Positions 14,101 to 30,436 of a DNA stretch of 64,000 nt are shown here, one piece after another; the stretch's first letter is position 1, and each line of letters starts with the position of its first letter. Made by a program: the position numbers and the translations under genes. A model generated the notes under the pieces. The model was not told the origin of the DNA, did no database searches, and saw only the letters and a list, made by a program, of their open reading frames with translations. This DNA is from Anopheles merus (taxonomy: Eukaryota > Arthropoda > Insecta > Diptera > Culicidae), in assembly GCF_017562075.2 (NCBI RefSeq), contig NC_054085.1, forward strand, positions 14,287,222-14,351,221. Direction: 5' to 3'.

Positions 14101-15033
14101 CATAAAACCCAACGACTTCTGTTTTTACTCATTCACTACCACTTTGTAACGAACGCCACGCCAATGGAATGTGTTTATTTTTTTTTATGTTGTCCTTTAA
14201 GCGGATTTATACCCTCAGCTCGGTTGAGTGCCGAGGCTGACTTTGTGTGGTTGAATTGAAAAAAAAAATCTCAAAATCCCACCAGCTATCCTTTGCCTGT
14301 TTTCTTCCCTACTCTCGCTCGCATGCGATCAAAATCTCGAGCGTGAAATTGCAAAATGCATACCAGTGTCTGCGCTTCGCCCGATGAATAGTGCAGTGGT
14401 ACCCCGGTTGAGCTGGCCCCGTTTGAGTCCAACACTACTAATCGGCGATTAATTTCGCAAGAGAATGTTTTGCAGTGTGCCCAGAGTTCCTCCCCTTTGT
14501 CCCGAGCGTGTAAAGTGTAAGGAAAAAATCAATTTAGCAAATCGGATAAGCGCAGGGATTGCAGCTGGTGAAAAAAAAAGCATCGTTATTTCGGGTGGCT
14601 CGTTGGAAGGTGAGCTGGATTACCTCGCACCGAGCGTACAAGTGCACTTTTTTCTTCACACTCGGCCTAAATGGGGAGTGCGGCTTGCGAAACATTGCTT
14701 CATTTCGAAGTAATGAATTGATAAATTATTTAACCGGAGGGCATACGGTTCGACTGGTTCGTTCGGTTTGATGGAAAGGCCGGAGATTAGAGAGAACGCG
14801 TCGGGAGGGTGTGTCGATTTGTCAACAAGCAGTAGCAGCAACAGTAGTATGGTTTTCTTTCTGTTCAATGACCGGTTATTCAGCAATTTCTGCCCGTCAC
14901 CTAGTTGAACTGAAATTCAGACCATCGCAAAACAATGGATCCGTTTCATTTGAGACAAACGGCCAGCAGACAGCTTGTGTCAGTAACATTACAGGTGGTG
15001 GGCCATCTTAACAACGTGCCGTGCCGCATCACT
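7051..15033. other. Gene-free stretch upstream of the RBM45-like gene
   Basis: No coding exon is supported. Contents are microsatellites, including (GT)n at 8,091-8,131, short (AC)n tracts and poly-T runs, with AT-rich intergenic sequence around 13.4-14.2 kb. A (GATGAT)-type run lies near 11,128-11,150 and an alternating GC run near 11,355-11,367. Frames of up to about 260 codons here run through repeats and carry no recognisable domain. Confidence 0.55.
8091..8131. repeat. (GT)n microsatellite
   Basis: An uninterrupted GT dinucleotide run of about 40 bases, followed by a short T/C-rich stretch. Confidence 0.9.
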
Positions 15034-15039
15034 TCAGTT
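15034..15039 (+). promoter_or_regulatory. Possible Inr of the RBM45-like gene
   Basis: TCAGTT matches the arthropod initiator and lies about 55 bases upstream of the ATG at 15,090. I see no TATA box 30 bases upstream and no clear DPE, so this is a weak call from a short motif. Confidence 0.3.
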
Positions 15040-15089
15040 CCAGCACACAACGCACTGACACCGCACGCGCGCTCTAGCCTTCACCCACC

Positions 15090-16035
15090 ATGGCTCAGGA
15101 ACAGTCGACCAGCACCACCACCACCGTACCAGACCTGAACTCGCCACCCTTTTCACGCCTGTTTGTGCTATGCGGTAAGCAAGTTACCGTAGGCGCGCTG
15201 GAGAAGTTCTTCTCGCCGTACGGCACGGTCGAGCAGTGCCACATCGTGTACGATCAAAGCACCGGCCAGTCGAAGGGTATCGGGTTCGTCAAGTTCCAGA
15301 AAACGTCCCAGGCGGCTCGAGCACTTAAGGAGGCAGACGGAAAACATATCGAACCGGAGCTGAAACCGATCAAGGTCGAGATTGCTTCCAGGTGAGTTGC
15401 AGGTGTAAAAAAAACGCTTCTTCTAGGGTATCTGTAACACTCTCCTCACTCATCCCGCTACCAGCACAATCGAGTCGAAACCGCTGGACTGTTTGCGGCT
15501 GAAGGTGAAATGCGCGGCCGAGCTGGACGCCGACGCGGTGAAGGCCGAGTTTGGCAAGATCTCCGCCGTCAACAGTGTGCAGCTGGTGCCGGACAAGAAG
15601 TCGCCGGGCAACAACGTCGCCTACCTGACCTTCGAGTCGTTCCTCGATGCGGCGCTCGCGTTCGAGACGGCCAAACCCGAGCACAAGGCCAAATTTGCCA
15701 AGATTAAACCGCGCAAGGTCAGCCTCGAGTCGGTGCAGCCGCAGGAGGCGCGCAGTTTCTTCCGGCCCGTCACCAGGAGGCGCTCGTCCACGCTGCTGCC
15801 GCCGACCAAGCTGACCGTGCTGTGCAGCTCCACGCTGACGCAGAACCAGATCTGGCGCCTGTTCGACATCATCCCCGGGCTGATGAACTGTTCCATCTCG
15901 CACGACGGTGGTTCGATCTCGTCCGCCACCGTCACGTACAACAACACGCAGTCGGCGAAGTACGCACGGGAGAAGCTGCACAAGTTCGAGTATCCGATCG
16001 GCGAGCGGATCGTGGTGCGCGATGGTAGTGAATAG
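15090..16035 (+). CDS. RBM45-like RNA-binding protein, three RRMs (truncated paralog)
   Basis: Exons 15,090-15,391 and 15,465-16,035 (intron of 73 nt, phase 2) encode 290 residues. RRM1 spans about residues 22-98, with RNP2 LFVLCG and RNP1 KGIGFVKF. RRM2 spans about 110-185 and RRM3 about 205-288. The RRM1 start (PPFSRLF), the KPIKV end of RRM1 and the LFDIIPGLMNC segment of RRM3 match the RBM45 (DRB1) family, which binds single-stranded RNA and acts in the nucleus. Vertebrate RBM45 has a fourth C-terminal RRM; this protein stops right after RRM3 (RIVVRDGSE). The first intron sits at the same place and phase as in the full homolog at 41,704-43,050, and that gene's second intron is absent here. 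The coding sequence is very GC-rich and codon-biased, so it looks like a functional gene rather than a decaying copy. The ATG has a good context (ACCATGG). It converges on protease gene A. Confidence 0.9.
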
Positions 16036-16136
16036 TGGAATATTTGTACCCCAAATATCTCTCTTTTTTTCTTTCTTTCATTTGTTAGGTTTTCTATGCT
16101 TGTCTTGTACAAAAAGTTTGCCATGAATGATAGCTC

Positions 16137-16142
16137 AATAAA
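16137..16142 (+). terminator. Polyadenylation signal of the RBM45-like gene
   Basis: AATAAA lies about 100 bases after the stop codon at 16,035, giving a short 3' UTR. It is about 255 bases from the oppositely oriented signal of gene A. Confidence 0.75.
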
Positions 16143-16397
16143 ACAGAAACACTTTGGAACAGTTTGAGGGCGAACTACATATATTTCACTGTGAAACCCC
16201 TTTTTAGACTTTATGTGACTATTAAACTTTTTAAAGTAAGTAAAACAGAGTTTCACACTTTATATCAAGTCCGTGGGAAACTTTCCCGAATCATTAACTA
16301 AACAATGTGACATGTGGTTCAACGAATTGTATGACACTCAGGAACAGCTGTCCCTGAAACAATGAATGAAAATGATCTTTTTGCTCAAATTGTATCA

Positions 16398-16403
16398 TTT
16401 ATT
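16398..16403 (-). terminator. Polyadenylation signal of protease gene A
   Basis: AATAAA on the minus strand about 50 bases after the TGA at 16,450-16,452. The two genes converge tail to tail. Confidence 0.75.
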
Positions 16404-16449
16404 TGCACTACAACCAAACACAAGATACAAGTATACAAGGTACAAGATT

Positions 16450-21128
<4,679 letters not shown>

Positions 21129-21147
21129 TCCACAAGATTCTAAAACA

Positions 21148-21181
21148 AACTGATGCAGTGTGGATGTGCCATAGCTTTATA
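21148..21181 (-). promoter_or_regulatory. TATA box and initiator of protease gene A
   Basis: On the minus strand TATAAAG begins at 21,181 and the arthropod initiator TCAGTT covers 21,153-21,148. The initiator A at 21,151 is 30 bases downstream of the TATA start, the classical spacing. It predicts a 5' leader of only about 22 bases before the ATG at 21,128 and supports the chosen first exon. Confidence 0.7.
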
Positions 21182-21209
21182 TTTATCTCCAAAACTCCCA
21201 AACTAAAAA

Positions 21210-22134
21210 ACATTGATTTAGAAAAATGTCGCGATCACAAAGTGCGAAATTAAAACCGGATCTTTCTGATCCTATTCAAGAATACTGCTCGCCCCTATTT
21301 TCATTAGAAACCAGTTTCGCAAGTTGTTTTAAGACACTTTGAGTGGAGTTTTAAGACACTTTTTGTAGCTAAAATGCTTTGGTTAACTTCAATGTGAAGA
21401 TTAAACTTATCAAAAATATTTCACTGTATTTTAACACTAGCTTCGTGTTGTCTATATGTCCATTGTTTAATTTAACCAAGTAAATCTGCTGATTGGAGAT
21501 TAGTTAGTCTTTCTTATAAATATCTTGAACACTTCACTTGCACTAAAAGCCTAACCTCATATGAATGTCACATTAAAATAATAATAAAAAATTAATTCTT
21601 CAATGGAATACATTCAAGATTTAAAGCCATAGGAAGCGTTTCTTGAGATGTTAGAAAAAGAAACTAATGCATCGATGGTTTGACCGAATAAATTCCACCA
21701 AAATTATCGAAGCGACGTTATCTGGCTCCTCGCGAATTTCGTTTTGGTTTATTTTTCGTGAGTCTCCCACTAAACATAGATGATTTGGCTAGGTGTTTGG
21801 TATGTTAACCCTTGCAGGATCATGTAAAATATTTTACCATTTATGAAATTTGTTACATATCCCCCCGAAATTAAAATAATTTCTCCAAATTTATTTCTAA
21901 ACAAATAAAAAATATATCTTCTGACGGTTATGTTAACAATAGTACTGTATTGGATTATTCAGTCCTTGAAATCTTATGATCGTGAAAGGGTTAAAATACG
22001 ATGATACCCATATACGTTCACGGAATTACTTTTAAGGAGTCTGAACGCGTGGTTTCGTATGATCAATTAATTAATTCATGACAGAAAAAAGTCTTGCGAA
22101 ACCCCAAAGATAAAACCATTTTTAAACGCGTTGT
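21210..22134. other. AT-rich intergenic stretch upstream of gene A
   Basis: No coding exon, RNA gene or complete mobile element is recognised between the promoter of gene A and the SINE at 22,148. Confidence 0.5.
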
Positions 22135-22147
22135 AACCAAAGCTAGA

Positions 22148-22366
22148 ATGAAGCGTGAATGAGAAGCCGGTCTCATGGTACAGTCGTCAACTCGTACGAC
22201 TTAACAACATGCCCGTCATGGGTTCAAGCCCCAAATAGACCGTGCCGCCATACGTAGGACTGACTATCCTGCTATGGGGGGAAATCAATAAGTCACTGAA
22301 AGCCAACCCCAAAAGTGTGTTGGCAGGCCTTGACCGGCATCGGTTGTTGAGCCAAAGAAGAAGAAG
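22148..22366 (+). mobile_element. tRNA-derived SINE (SINE200-like), full length
   Basis: A 219-bp element has a pol III A-box-like stretch (TGGTACAGTCGTCAACTCG), a B box (GGGTTCAAGCCCC) and a 3' GAA-rich tail. It is flanked by a perfect 13-bp target duplication AACCAAAGCTAGA at 22,135-22,147 and 22,367-22,379. Two related copies lie in introns of gene B. Assignment to the Anopheles SINE200 family is from memory of that family. Confidence 0.85.
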
Positions 22367-22899
22367 AACCAAAGCTAGATACTAGGATTTTCAAAGTCAA
22401 ACCAATCGCCAGGGTATTGACTTGTTTTACCATCAAACTATTAGAGCCAATCCATAGATATTTTAGCGGCGTTCCGAAAGCTTTTAGCGATTAGAGTAAA
22501 GCGTTTAATCTATGATATTGTTTGAGGTTAAAAAAGTTATGCTTTTGCGTTGAAACACATATTACCAACACATCTTTCTGCTTTGTTTTACCATACTTTG
22601 TCTATGTGAGGTTGTGTTTAGACAGGGTAAGCGACGTTACATGTGTTGCAAAGCTCAAACTGCGTATTTTTCCATGTATAGAAACATAAAAAGTGCTTTT
22701 CTTCGGTGATGCTTTCGTATTCTCCAGAGCAGAGTGTGCATTATGTTGCAGGTACCAGGTACGCTATGGGTTTAACTCAAATGTATTATCATTCCGTTAC
22801 GTAACGGAAGTAACGGACCGTTATGTCAAAACATTACAAATTATTATAAAAACATTATAAATAAATCAATTACTACCATAACTTTGTTGTTTTTCATCG

Positions 22900-23760
22900 A
22901 ACATTTTAAGCATCATGGAGCATGGAGGCCACAAAGTCTTATCGAGAAAATTAGTCAAATTGCCTCGATACCACGCTTGGACGATATTCGCTGTCCCACA
23001 CGGCACGGTGAACCATCCTGTTGAAATTCGTAATTATCCTTCCCGTACAGTTCCTGAAGTACTAGGGCCATAACCTTCTCCAGGACCTCGGTCTTGTAGT
23101 ACGCAGCATTGATTTTCACGTTTTTCTCTATGCATACCAGTGGGAGCTTTCACGGACGCGGCGTTTTGGAACCGTGGGATATTAGGTATGGGGGGATGCT
23201 GGCCAACGTCGGCGAACACAACCGACCATTTTGGACATTGTGTACCTATTGCAAGACGAAGAATTTCACATCAGTCAACACGGACTTATGACCAGCGTGA
23301 CGCCAAAGTAATAGTTTGGCTCTGACCAGCCTCTTTTTCACTGTAGCCTCCGTTACTCCGTGAACCTTACGTTTCTTCGCATCCTAGGTCCTTCGCAATA
23401 CGGCTTGCATCCTAGGTCCTTCGCAATGATGGTTTGAGCAGTCCCGATCGTCACATGCAGGCCAGCAGTGGTCTTCCGGATCGAGCGGTTCATTTTTCGG
23501 CGAAATCTTTCCCTCACGACTTTGATGGCTGCTGGTGTTCTTGCCAAATGCGGTCGCCCGGATCTCACATGGTCATTGGTCGGGTCCGTCTCCCGGTACC
23601 GATGAATGGTGGTATAAGTGAAATTCCGCTTAACCCCATGTTGTTTCAACCACCGGAATATGTCACTAGGTTGCTCACCTTTTGTTTAACAGTTTTACTA
23701 CGGTGTCGCGGTACTCTTTCATCGTGCTTTGTCAACAAACAACAAGTGCCTGCAAGCTGT
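22900..23760 (-). mobile_element. Decayed Tc1/mariner superfamily transposase
   Basis: Read on the minus strand, frames around 23,650-23,350 give the paired HTH region of a mariner-type transposase: YTTIHRYRETDP, a GRPHLART linker and the RSIRKT-type second helix, then KDLGCKPY. Further along come VKINAAYY and DNYEFQQDG, the catalytic-core signatures before the second Asp. Frame changes and stops interrupt it, so it is a pseudogene. A 21-bp direct repeat (copies at about 23,378 and 23,409) sits within it. Terminal repeats were not identified. Confidence 0.75.
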
Positions 23761-23969
23761 TGTTGATTGAATGAATCGGCTGAAAGTAAAAGCGAAGATC
23801 AAGCGTGTAGTATGCATGAGTGCTTTAATCAATTCGAGTGAATGAATAAACGAATGAAATGGCCAAAGTAGCACAGCAGTATCATTGGCAAAATAAAAAC
23901 TCTGAAAACGTACGCAGCTCAACAATCGGAACAAGTAACAACAATCAAAGATACCGAGAAATACAGATA

Positions 23970-24090
23970 GAAATTAGAGAGTGAGAGAGTGAGAGAGCAA
24001 AATAGAGAGAGATAAAGAGGGAGCAATCAGCCTAATTATAAGAGAGAAGGAAGAGAGTGAGCGAGAAAGCGAGAGTGCAATAGAGAAAAG
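23970..24090. repeat. GA-rich low-complexity tract
   Basis: Repeated GAGAGAGTGAGAGAG-type sequence interrupted by short unique pieces. No gene start is nearby. Confidence 0.75.
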
Positions 24091-24440
24091 ATTGATTGAT
24101 TTGGTTTACATTTGTTGACTCTCAATGGATACCCTGTGGTTAGATACCCGGAAAAGACTCTCACAGCGTGTCTATAAAATCTGCCAATCTCCTTTGGTGA
24201 TCCAGGTGCTATCCAAACCGCGACACAAGCACAGTCAATGATCAACGATCAATGTCAATGATTCTCATCGCCAAAAGTTTGGGGGAATCCCCCAGAATGA
24301 TCCCATCTGAAGCGTGTTTTAAACCTACTACCTACCCATCACCTTAACTAAAAACCTGTTTCTAAACTTTACGTCAAGGTTACGCCGGCTAAACAGGTTA
24401 TCAGCTGGATGTGCAGAGCGATCGTGGATCTATTTTGCCT

Positions 24441-24473
24441 CATTCGCGTTTCTGATTTCGAGGTGTGCAGATG
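24441..24473 (+). other. Diverged copy of the 5' leader/ATG region of genes C and D
   Basis: This 33-base stretch matches the bases just before and including the start codon of gene C (30,407-30,439) at 27 of 33 positions; the same block precedes gene D. After its ATG a TGA follows at once, so it cannot encode the same signal peptide. It may be a relic of a further protease gene copy or a shared regulatory element. Confidence 0.4.
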
Positions 24474-25350
24474 TGATGGCTCGGAGTGCCATCGGTGTTT
24501 TTTTTTTTTTTTTTTTGTAGTAATTAACACTTTAATGGGCACACGATTCGCTCTCGTTTCATTGTAAAGTGCCGTAATTCTTCTTAACAGTGCATGTATC
24601 GCCGACTCGTTTTGATGGTGCTTTGCTATTGCCTGTCATCTATCGTTCGTAATTTCTGTTTTCTCCTGTTCCGAGTAATTTGTTTAGGGTCTAGCTGTAC
24701 CATTCTATTTACGGTAGCAGTACCGTTAGCTAATTTGCCGTTAACTATTGAACAGCGCTCAATTCAATAACCTACGAGAAGTGAAAAAATCCATCACACC
24801 ACCGGTGGTTTGCGCGGCCGTCAAAGTGCTACACACCAAAAGTAGAAATCATTCGTTTACGGTTACGATTTAGGGCGAAACTACTCGCAATACTATGAAG
24901 AATGTATTTGAATCTTATAGTGATTTTCGTTGTACAGTCCATAGTTGGTTTACGATTCATAGAATAAATACTGTACTGTAACGCAGTTACAATAAAACAC
25001 CCTTAACATTTTAAGTATAAGCTTTCATTCAATTCTTTACGTTTTCCTTTACTAAGATGCCGCCTGCGCGATCAGTTTTCTCTACCGGATGATGTCTGCG
25101 TGTGCCGCGACAGGTTAAAAGAGCCACTGACGAAACCCTACAAAAACAACCATAGGCCATTAGAAAACATGTATCTGATACAGCATAAAAATTCGATGTC
25201 AGCGTCAAATGTTGGAATCTTAATTTCAATGGAACGCTCCGGAGAATTTGAAGCACTTTGCAATGTTTAGGATAGATGAGCACAATACATATTGATAACC
25301 GAAAGAGAAATTGATCCTGAGAGCTCGAACCAAATTATTTTACTATCGAA

Positions 25351-28300
25351 TTATTGCAACACTTTCGTGAACCACTCCACGTAGAATGCAACATGATGCA
25401 CAATGTGTAACGGAAATCCATCAACACAGTCTCCATAGTTGTAGATGTTGACCAAAAACTCAGTAAAGCTCGCTTCGCCAGTTTTGTTATATTCTCGCCA
25501 TATTACAGGATTTCCTGCTTTGAAGCGCCCGTAAGTGTTACGATCAAGATTTTTATACTTTTGCATGTTTAAGCATTCTTTTTTATCGTATACTATCAAC
25601 GATTCATGCTCCGTATGCATACAACCCATTCCGGGAATTGTAAACGAACGATTTAAACGCTTTTCACAGTCCGATTTGTACATCGGATGAATGGGCATAA
25701 TCACACCAGAGGCTGTAAATGACAAATGCGTTATCCAATCTTCAATTATAATGACTGTACTGTAAACAACTTTTCTTTACTCACCACTATGCATAATGGC
25801 TTGATGTACTGGAGAGTGGGTTGTATTCTGCCACAAACACGCTGGAAACAGATGGACGAAAGGATGGATAGCTTCCTTCAGCTTTATCACAGCGATATCA
25901 TGCTCTCCAGTCGTTTCGTTGTACCTCGGATGCACGGTTATAGCTTCGATCAGTCCAAATATGAGGTGACGATTAGTCCATCCCTGTTCTCCGAGACGTA
26001 CGATTGTGGGATTGGTAGATCGAAGCCGCAAACAAGAAGCAGCCGTAACAACACCGCGAGTACTGATGAGATATCCGTAGCACTCGAATTTCACATCGGT
26101 TTCGGTTTCCCAACCTATCCCAACCTGAAGCAGAGTGAAAAAACAGTCAACATGACTTTTAATATGCACCTTAGCCACTTCAACCGAACCTACCGTGTGT
26201 GAATATTGAAGTGACCTATCAGTTCCTATTTTTTCCATCCGTAACTTGCTGAGGCTTTTGTATCGTGATTCACACTCGCTAAATTCGGCCTCTATTGCAC
26301 TTGGCTGACTTTTCAACAGATTGGTCGGACAGCAGACAACTGAGCTACTTTTACAGAATATAACTCGTTTCTGGGCGTTTTCTATATCGATTATAGATGA
26401 GCAGTTGCCAATATGCACACATGTACCGTTCGCCTCGTTGGAATAGCTACATTGAGATCCGTGTTCCAGATCTTCATCGTGGTACGACAGCACATCAGCA
26501 TTTACAGATTTATCTCGTACACTTTTCGTTGGTAGAATGACTGACTCGAGCCATGACTTGTGAGATCCTAAATTCAACGCCACTGCCGGTTTTCCAAATC
26601 CACAATCATTCCCGAAAATATTCATTCCTTTTAATCCTGGAGCCTCAATTGGTCCACCCAGTAAAAGATCACACGATCCTGGTACAATAAACTCGTCTAC
26701 GCCGAAACAATAATGTTCGTTTTGGAGTTCGCTGGATAGATTGCATTTCTTGTTTTCGTACAACAAAACATTGATTTCAACCGGCTCATAGTAAATATCT
26801 GCAAGATAAGAAATAAAATAAACATTTATATCCCAAAGTTGACAGTGACTATGAACTCATTACCAGCCGGTTTTTCTTTATCATTGAAGTAGTTTATTTT
26901 TGGAAGGATTCCAGTTGCAATTATTTTATTTTCATCAAACGGATGCATATCGTATTCTATACAATCCGGACGATGGAGGGAAGACCTTTCAAGTTTTAAA
27001 ATGGCAATATTATTGTACAACAGGTTGCCTGTGTAGTTTTTATGCACAACAATTTCCTCGATACCGATGACCTCCGATCCGCCCAATTTCACATGGGTAG
27101 GAGCGGTTCTGTAAATAAAGATTTTATTGTACTTAATTATTATACATTGTCATGGGTTAGTCATGGGTTCAAGTCCCGAATAGACCGTGCCCTCATATGT
27201 AGGACTGACTATCCTGCTATGGTAACAATAAGTCACTGAAAGCCAAGCTCACTTCATTAGTGGGTACAGGCAGAGGCCTTGACCGACAACGATTGTTGTG
27301 CCAAAGAAGATTGTACATTGTTTACTTCCGGGGCTTTACAGTTCCTTGACTAACAAACATTAATTAGTAAACACATTAAACGGCTCACTGTTAATATTTA
27401 AGAATATCCTTACTTACATCTTTTGAGTTACTTGTCTTATCCACTTACCCGTATAATGTGACGCATTGAGCCGTCGTGAGGACAGCATCTGGCTCAGTAA
27501 GCAGACCAGAACATTTTTCGGGAGATGGCTGTTTCGGCCATATGAGTTGCACATTGTGAGGCTGTATGTCAAATTTCGATGGTTTATATCTTTCACGACC
27601 ATATAAGTGCCTACCAGCACAAGCCAGGGGCTCAAACATGGCGGCATTCACTCGTTCTCCATGTTGCTGTAGTGTTTCAACAATCCAACTTCCAAACTTG
27701 GACACCTTTACGTACACACCTGGTTGAGAATTTCCACACGACAAACCAAACGATGTTACGCCGACCAGAAACGGAACTTTATAGTCTCCAAAGATTAGTT
27801 TGTGCTGTAGCGGTCCTCCGGAATCTCCCTAGCATTATTTTTTTTAACAAGATGTTAAGTTCGAAGGAAATCATCAGTTGTAGTTCTTTATCGAAGACTT
27901 ACCGGGCATGTGTCCATTACTTTATCCCAGGCACAGAGCTGGTGATCCATCAGACCATTTTTTACCGAAGCTACTTGACTATAATATGGCTCACAATCTT
28001 TGTTTGCCATTAGGTTCAGCTCTGCTTTTATGAGAATGTTTGTTTTACCATATCCTGATTACAAAAAAGAATGAATTTTCACATAAAAGCGTCGCTAAGT
28101 CCTTAAGCAATGCCATCAATACAGCATCTTAATTTTGCTACACATTTTCGATATTATGAAGCATATACTCACCAAACCCGCTAGTACCCCATCCAGCAGC
28201 TTCGACCTTTGAGAACGGTATATTGTCGTCCAACCACAAACACGTTGGCATAGCTTCAAAATATAGACTTAAATATGGATATTTGGCTTATTATTATCGT

Positions 28301-29441
28301 AAATTGTTTCCAAATTTTCACTAAGCAACTCACTTGACTTTTTCATTCAGCATCAGCAGTGCAATGTCATAAAAAACCGAAGAAGTATTGTAGAGCGGGT
28401 GACGTATTACGCGTGTAATTGTTCGTTCCTGCACTAATGCATCCTCTCGATCGTCATAGAGATTTAGATCGCCTATTCGAATTATATCTGGTGGAAGTAA
28501 ACTGTAAAATAATATGTACATGCACATTATATGAGGCTATGGCTTCGTACAATGGTTTTGCCTTCGCGGGTTAAGTGTTTTTTTTTTGCGCAGATGGGCA
28601 TGAATCAAACGAGAGACAAGGACTGTTTCTGATATTAACTTAGAGTAAAGACTTGCATTTGTGAACTATGTAATAATAATGCTACATTTGGTAAGCTCGT
28701 AATAACTGTTATTTGGCCGTCCTCGTGGTACAGTCGTCAACTCGTATGACTTAACAACATGCCCCGCATGCGTTCAAATCCCTGATGGACCGTGCCTTGA
28801 TACATAAGACTAACTATCCTACTATAGGTAATCAATAAGTCACTGAAAGCTAAGTTCACTAGTGGTACAGGCAAGCCTTGACCAACAACGGTTGTTGTGC
28901 CAAAGCAGAAATAAGTGAAACTCACGTGTCACGATCTTCAGTACAATGTGCTGCTGTGAGAATGAAATTTGCCCATATCAGTGATCCTCCACAGTTCCAG
29001 TTGACTGTACCATCTGGTTGTGTCCAGCCAATAGCTGCAATCGCAGAAAATTCTCCGGGTTTGCTGGGATTTCCAATTGCCGTAGCCGAAGATTTAGATG
29101 GAGGTGGAAGGATGTATCGTAAATTGCAATCTGCTTGATTGAACGAAACTACCAATTAGACACGACAATCCTTCTGTACTCCGTTCATGAACTTGCTTTA
29201 CCGTCAATAGATGTTCTCTCATATGGCATAAAATATTTGCAGGAAACATCTGAACAAACAAAGACAACAAAGAATATCACTAACAACAAAAGCACTAACT
29301 ACAGCAAACCTAGCATCAGCACTGATCCAACAATGTCACCAATCGTCAGCCAGCACTTGCTATCAAAACTGAAAACCTACCGCAAGCGCATAACACGCAA
29401 ACAAACGTAACCAGTCGCACAAGATAGAGTATGCTCTTCAT
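25351..29441 (-). CDS. Secreted multidomain CLIP serine protease, gene B (SP-SPH-CLIP-SPH)
   Basis: Eleven minus-strand exons (29,381-29,441; 29,202-29,249; 28,926-29,130; 28,334-28,501; 28,173-28,267; 27,903-28,054; 27,449-27,828; 26,864-27,108; 26,194-26,798; 25,785-26,124; 25,351-25,712) join to 886 residues. The signal peptide is MKSILYLVRLVTFVCVLCAC. Domain 1 has the full triad: TAAHC (His about residue 98), YDIALLML and GDSGGPL (Ser about 246), with Asp189 in MDTCPGDSGG. Domain 2 lost it: TTAQC, NNIAILKL and CDLLLGGPI. The CLIP domain (about 565-608) has all six cysteines, ending CC, followed by the linker FSECESRY. Domain 3 has TAASC, retains HDIAVIKL, and has AGNPVIW for GDSGGP. Exon sizes of 205, 168 and 95 nt are identical to those of gene A, so the two are tandem duplicates. 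Two SINEs sit in introns 3 and 7. It is head to head with gene C, about 1 kb apart. No clear AATAAA was seen after the stop. Confidence 0.9.
27151..27310 (+). mobile_element. SINE200-like copy, 5'-truncated, in intron 7 of gene B
   Basis: The copy retains the B box (GGGTTCAAGTCCC) and the 3' half of the element at 22,148. Flanks TTATACATTGT (27,140-27,150) and TTGTACATTGT (27,311-27,321) form an almost perfect 11-bp target duplication, so it inserted in truncated form. Confidence 0.8.
28709..28909 (+). mobile_element. SINE200-like copy in intron 3 of gene B
   Basis: About 200 bp aligned to the copy at 22,148 from GGCCGTCCTCGTGGTACAGT to the tail TGTGCCAAAGCAGAA. The target duplication is weak (AATAACTG/AATAAGTG), which suggests an older insertion. 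Its end lies only about 15 bases from the splice donor of exon 3, on the strand opposite to the gene. Confidence 0.75.
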
Positions 29442-29463
29442 TCCAACAGATCACTACAAGAAA

Positions 29464-29494
29464 TGACCTTCGTGGAAGACACCACAGCTTTATA
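29464..29494 (-). promoter_or_regulatory. TATA box and initiator of protease gene B
   Basis: TATAAAG on the minus strand begins at 29,494. GTCATTT, a near-match to the arthropod initiator, places an A at 29,464, 30 bases downstream. The implied leader is about 23 bases before the ATG at 29,441, matching the arrangement in gene A. Confidence 0.6.
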
Positions 29495-29559
29495 TGGATG
29501 ACATGGAAGCCTCCGAAATTCACGACACCAGAGGGGACCACGAAAACCAGTTTTATCAT

Positions 29560-30300
29560 TTTATGAAGAATGCAACTACAAAATCAAAAAGAATTCGTAT
29601 GAATATTCATGACAAATTTGGCAAAAAGCTGTTTTGCGGATACCTCTAAGGTTAGCTTTACACTCCAAATTTGTCAAGAATATATCGGTACCGCTGCAAT
29701 CGAATGCTAGAAGTTTTTTTTTCGGGATAGCTCACTAGCTCTTTAAACAGCCAACTGAAATCGAATCGATTAAGTATTGCTACCATACGTCCCTCTTTTA
29801 ATGCAGGATTTGACCTGGTCGAAAAGGACTTCCACGGTCACAAAATGATAAGTTTTTTTTATTTGGGTTTTAGAGGTTGTATTCCTCACAATTAACACCG
29901 TGAGAGATAGAATGGTAATACTATGACGCAGATCTGATGGCAAACCTTGTCACATTCTACTGTATGAGCTTAACTTGGCTACCCCATTGTACTGTGAAGC
30001 GATCCGTTAATATATATCCCACTAATCCCGCACAACACCTAACACATCCGCTGGTTTTCAAAAACCAACAAAGCAGGTTTGAAAGTGATATAACATATAA
30101 CAATGATGAATAAAAAAGTCATATCAACATTCAAGAATCACCCATGCACATCACCGTCGTACTATTCTAGCTTGTGCAGCGTTGCTCAAACCATCCCAAT
30201 CATTATGTTAATAATATAAGAAAAGAATTATACAAATTTTAACACACATCCACGGTAGCCAATAATAATCTGGAAATTGGTTGAATTGGAAAAACAAACA
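29560..30300. other. Intergenic region between divergent genes B and C
   Basis: No coding exon is supported here. A block around 29,885-29,960 matches one around 36,780-36,850 upstream of gene D, marking roughly the left edge of the tandem duplication that produced C and D. Confidence 0.5.
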
Positions 30301-30436
30301 AAGTTCAATTCAACAGAGAAACCCTGCATTTTACGCATCTGCTTAACGGAAACAAGTTTGTGGTTCCTAGGGTGCTGGACATAGTGAGCTATTGGCAGGT
30401 TTATCCCATTCGTGTTTCTGAAATCAACCTGTGCAG

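Noticed and set aside
15370..15981. Minus-strand frame of 203 codons opposite the RBM45-like gene
   Set aside because: Shadow frame caused by the GC-rich codon bias of the true RRM gene.
22166..22230. tRNA gene suggested by A- and B-box-like motifs
   Set aside because: The motifs belong to a repeated SINE with a target duplication and GAA tail; no cloverleaf with a proper acceptor stem was found.
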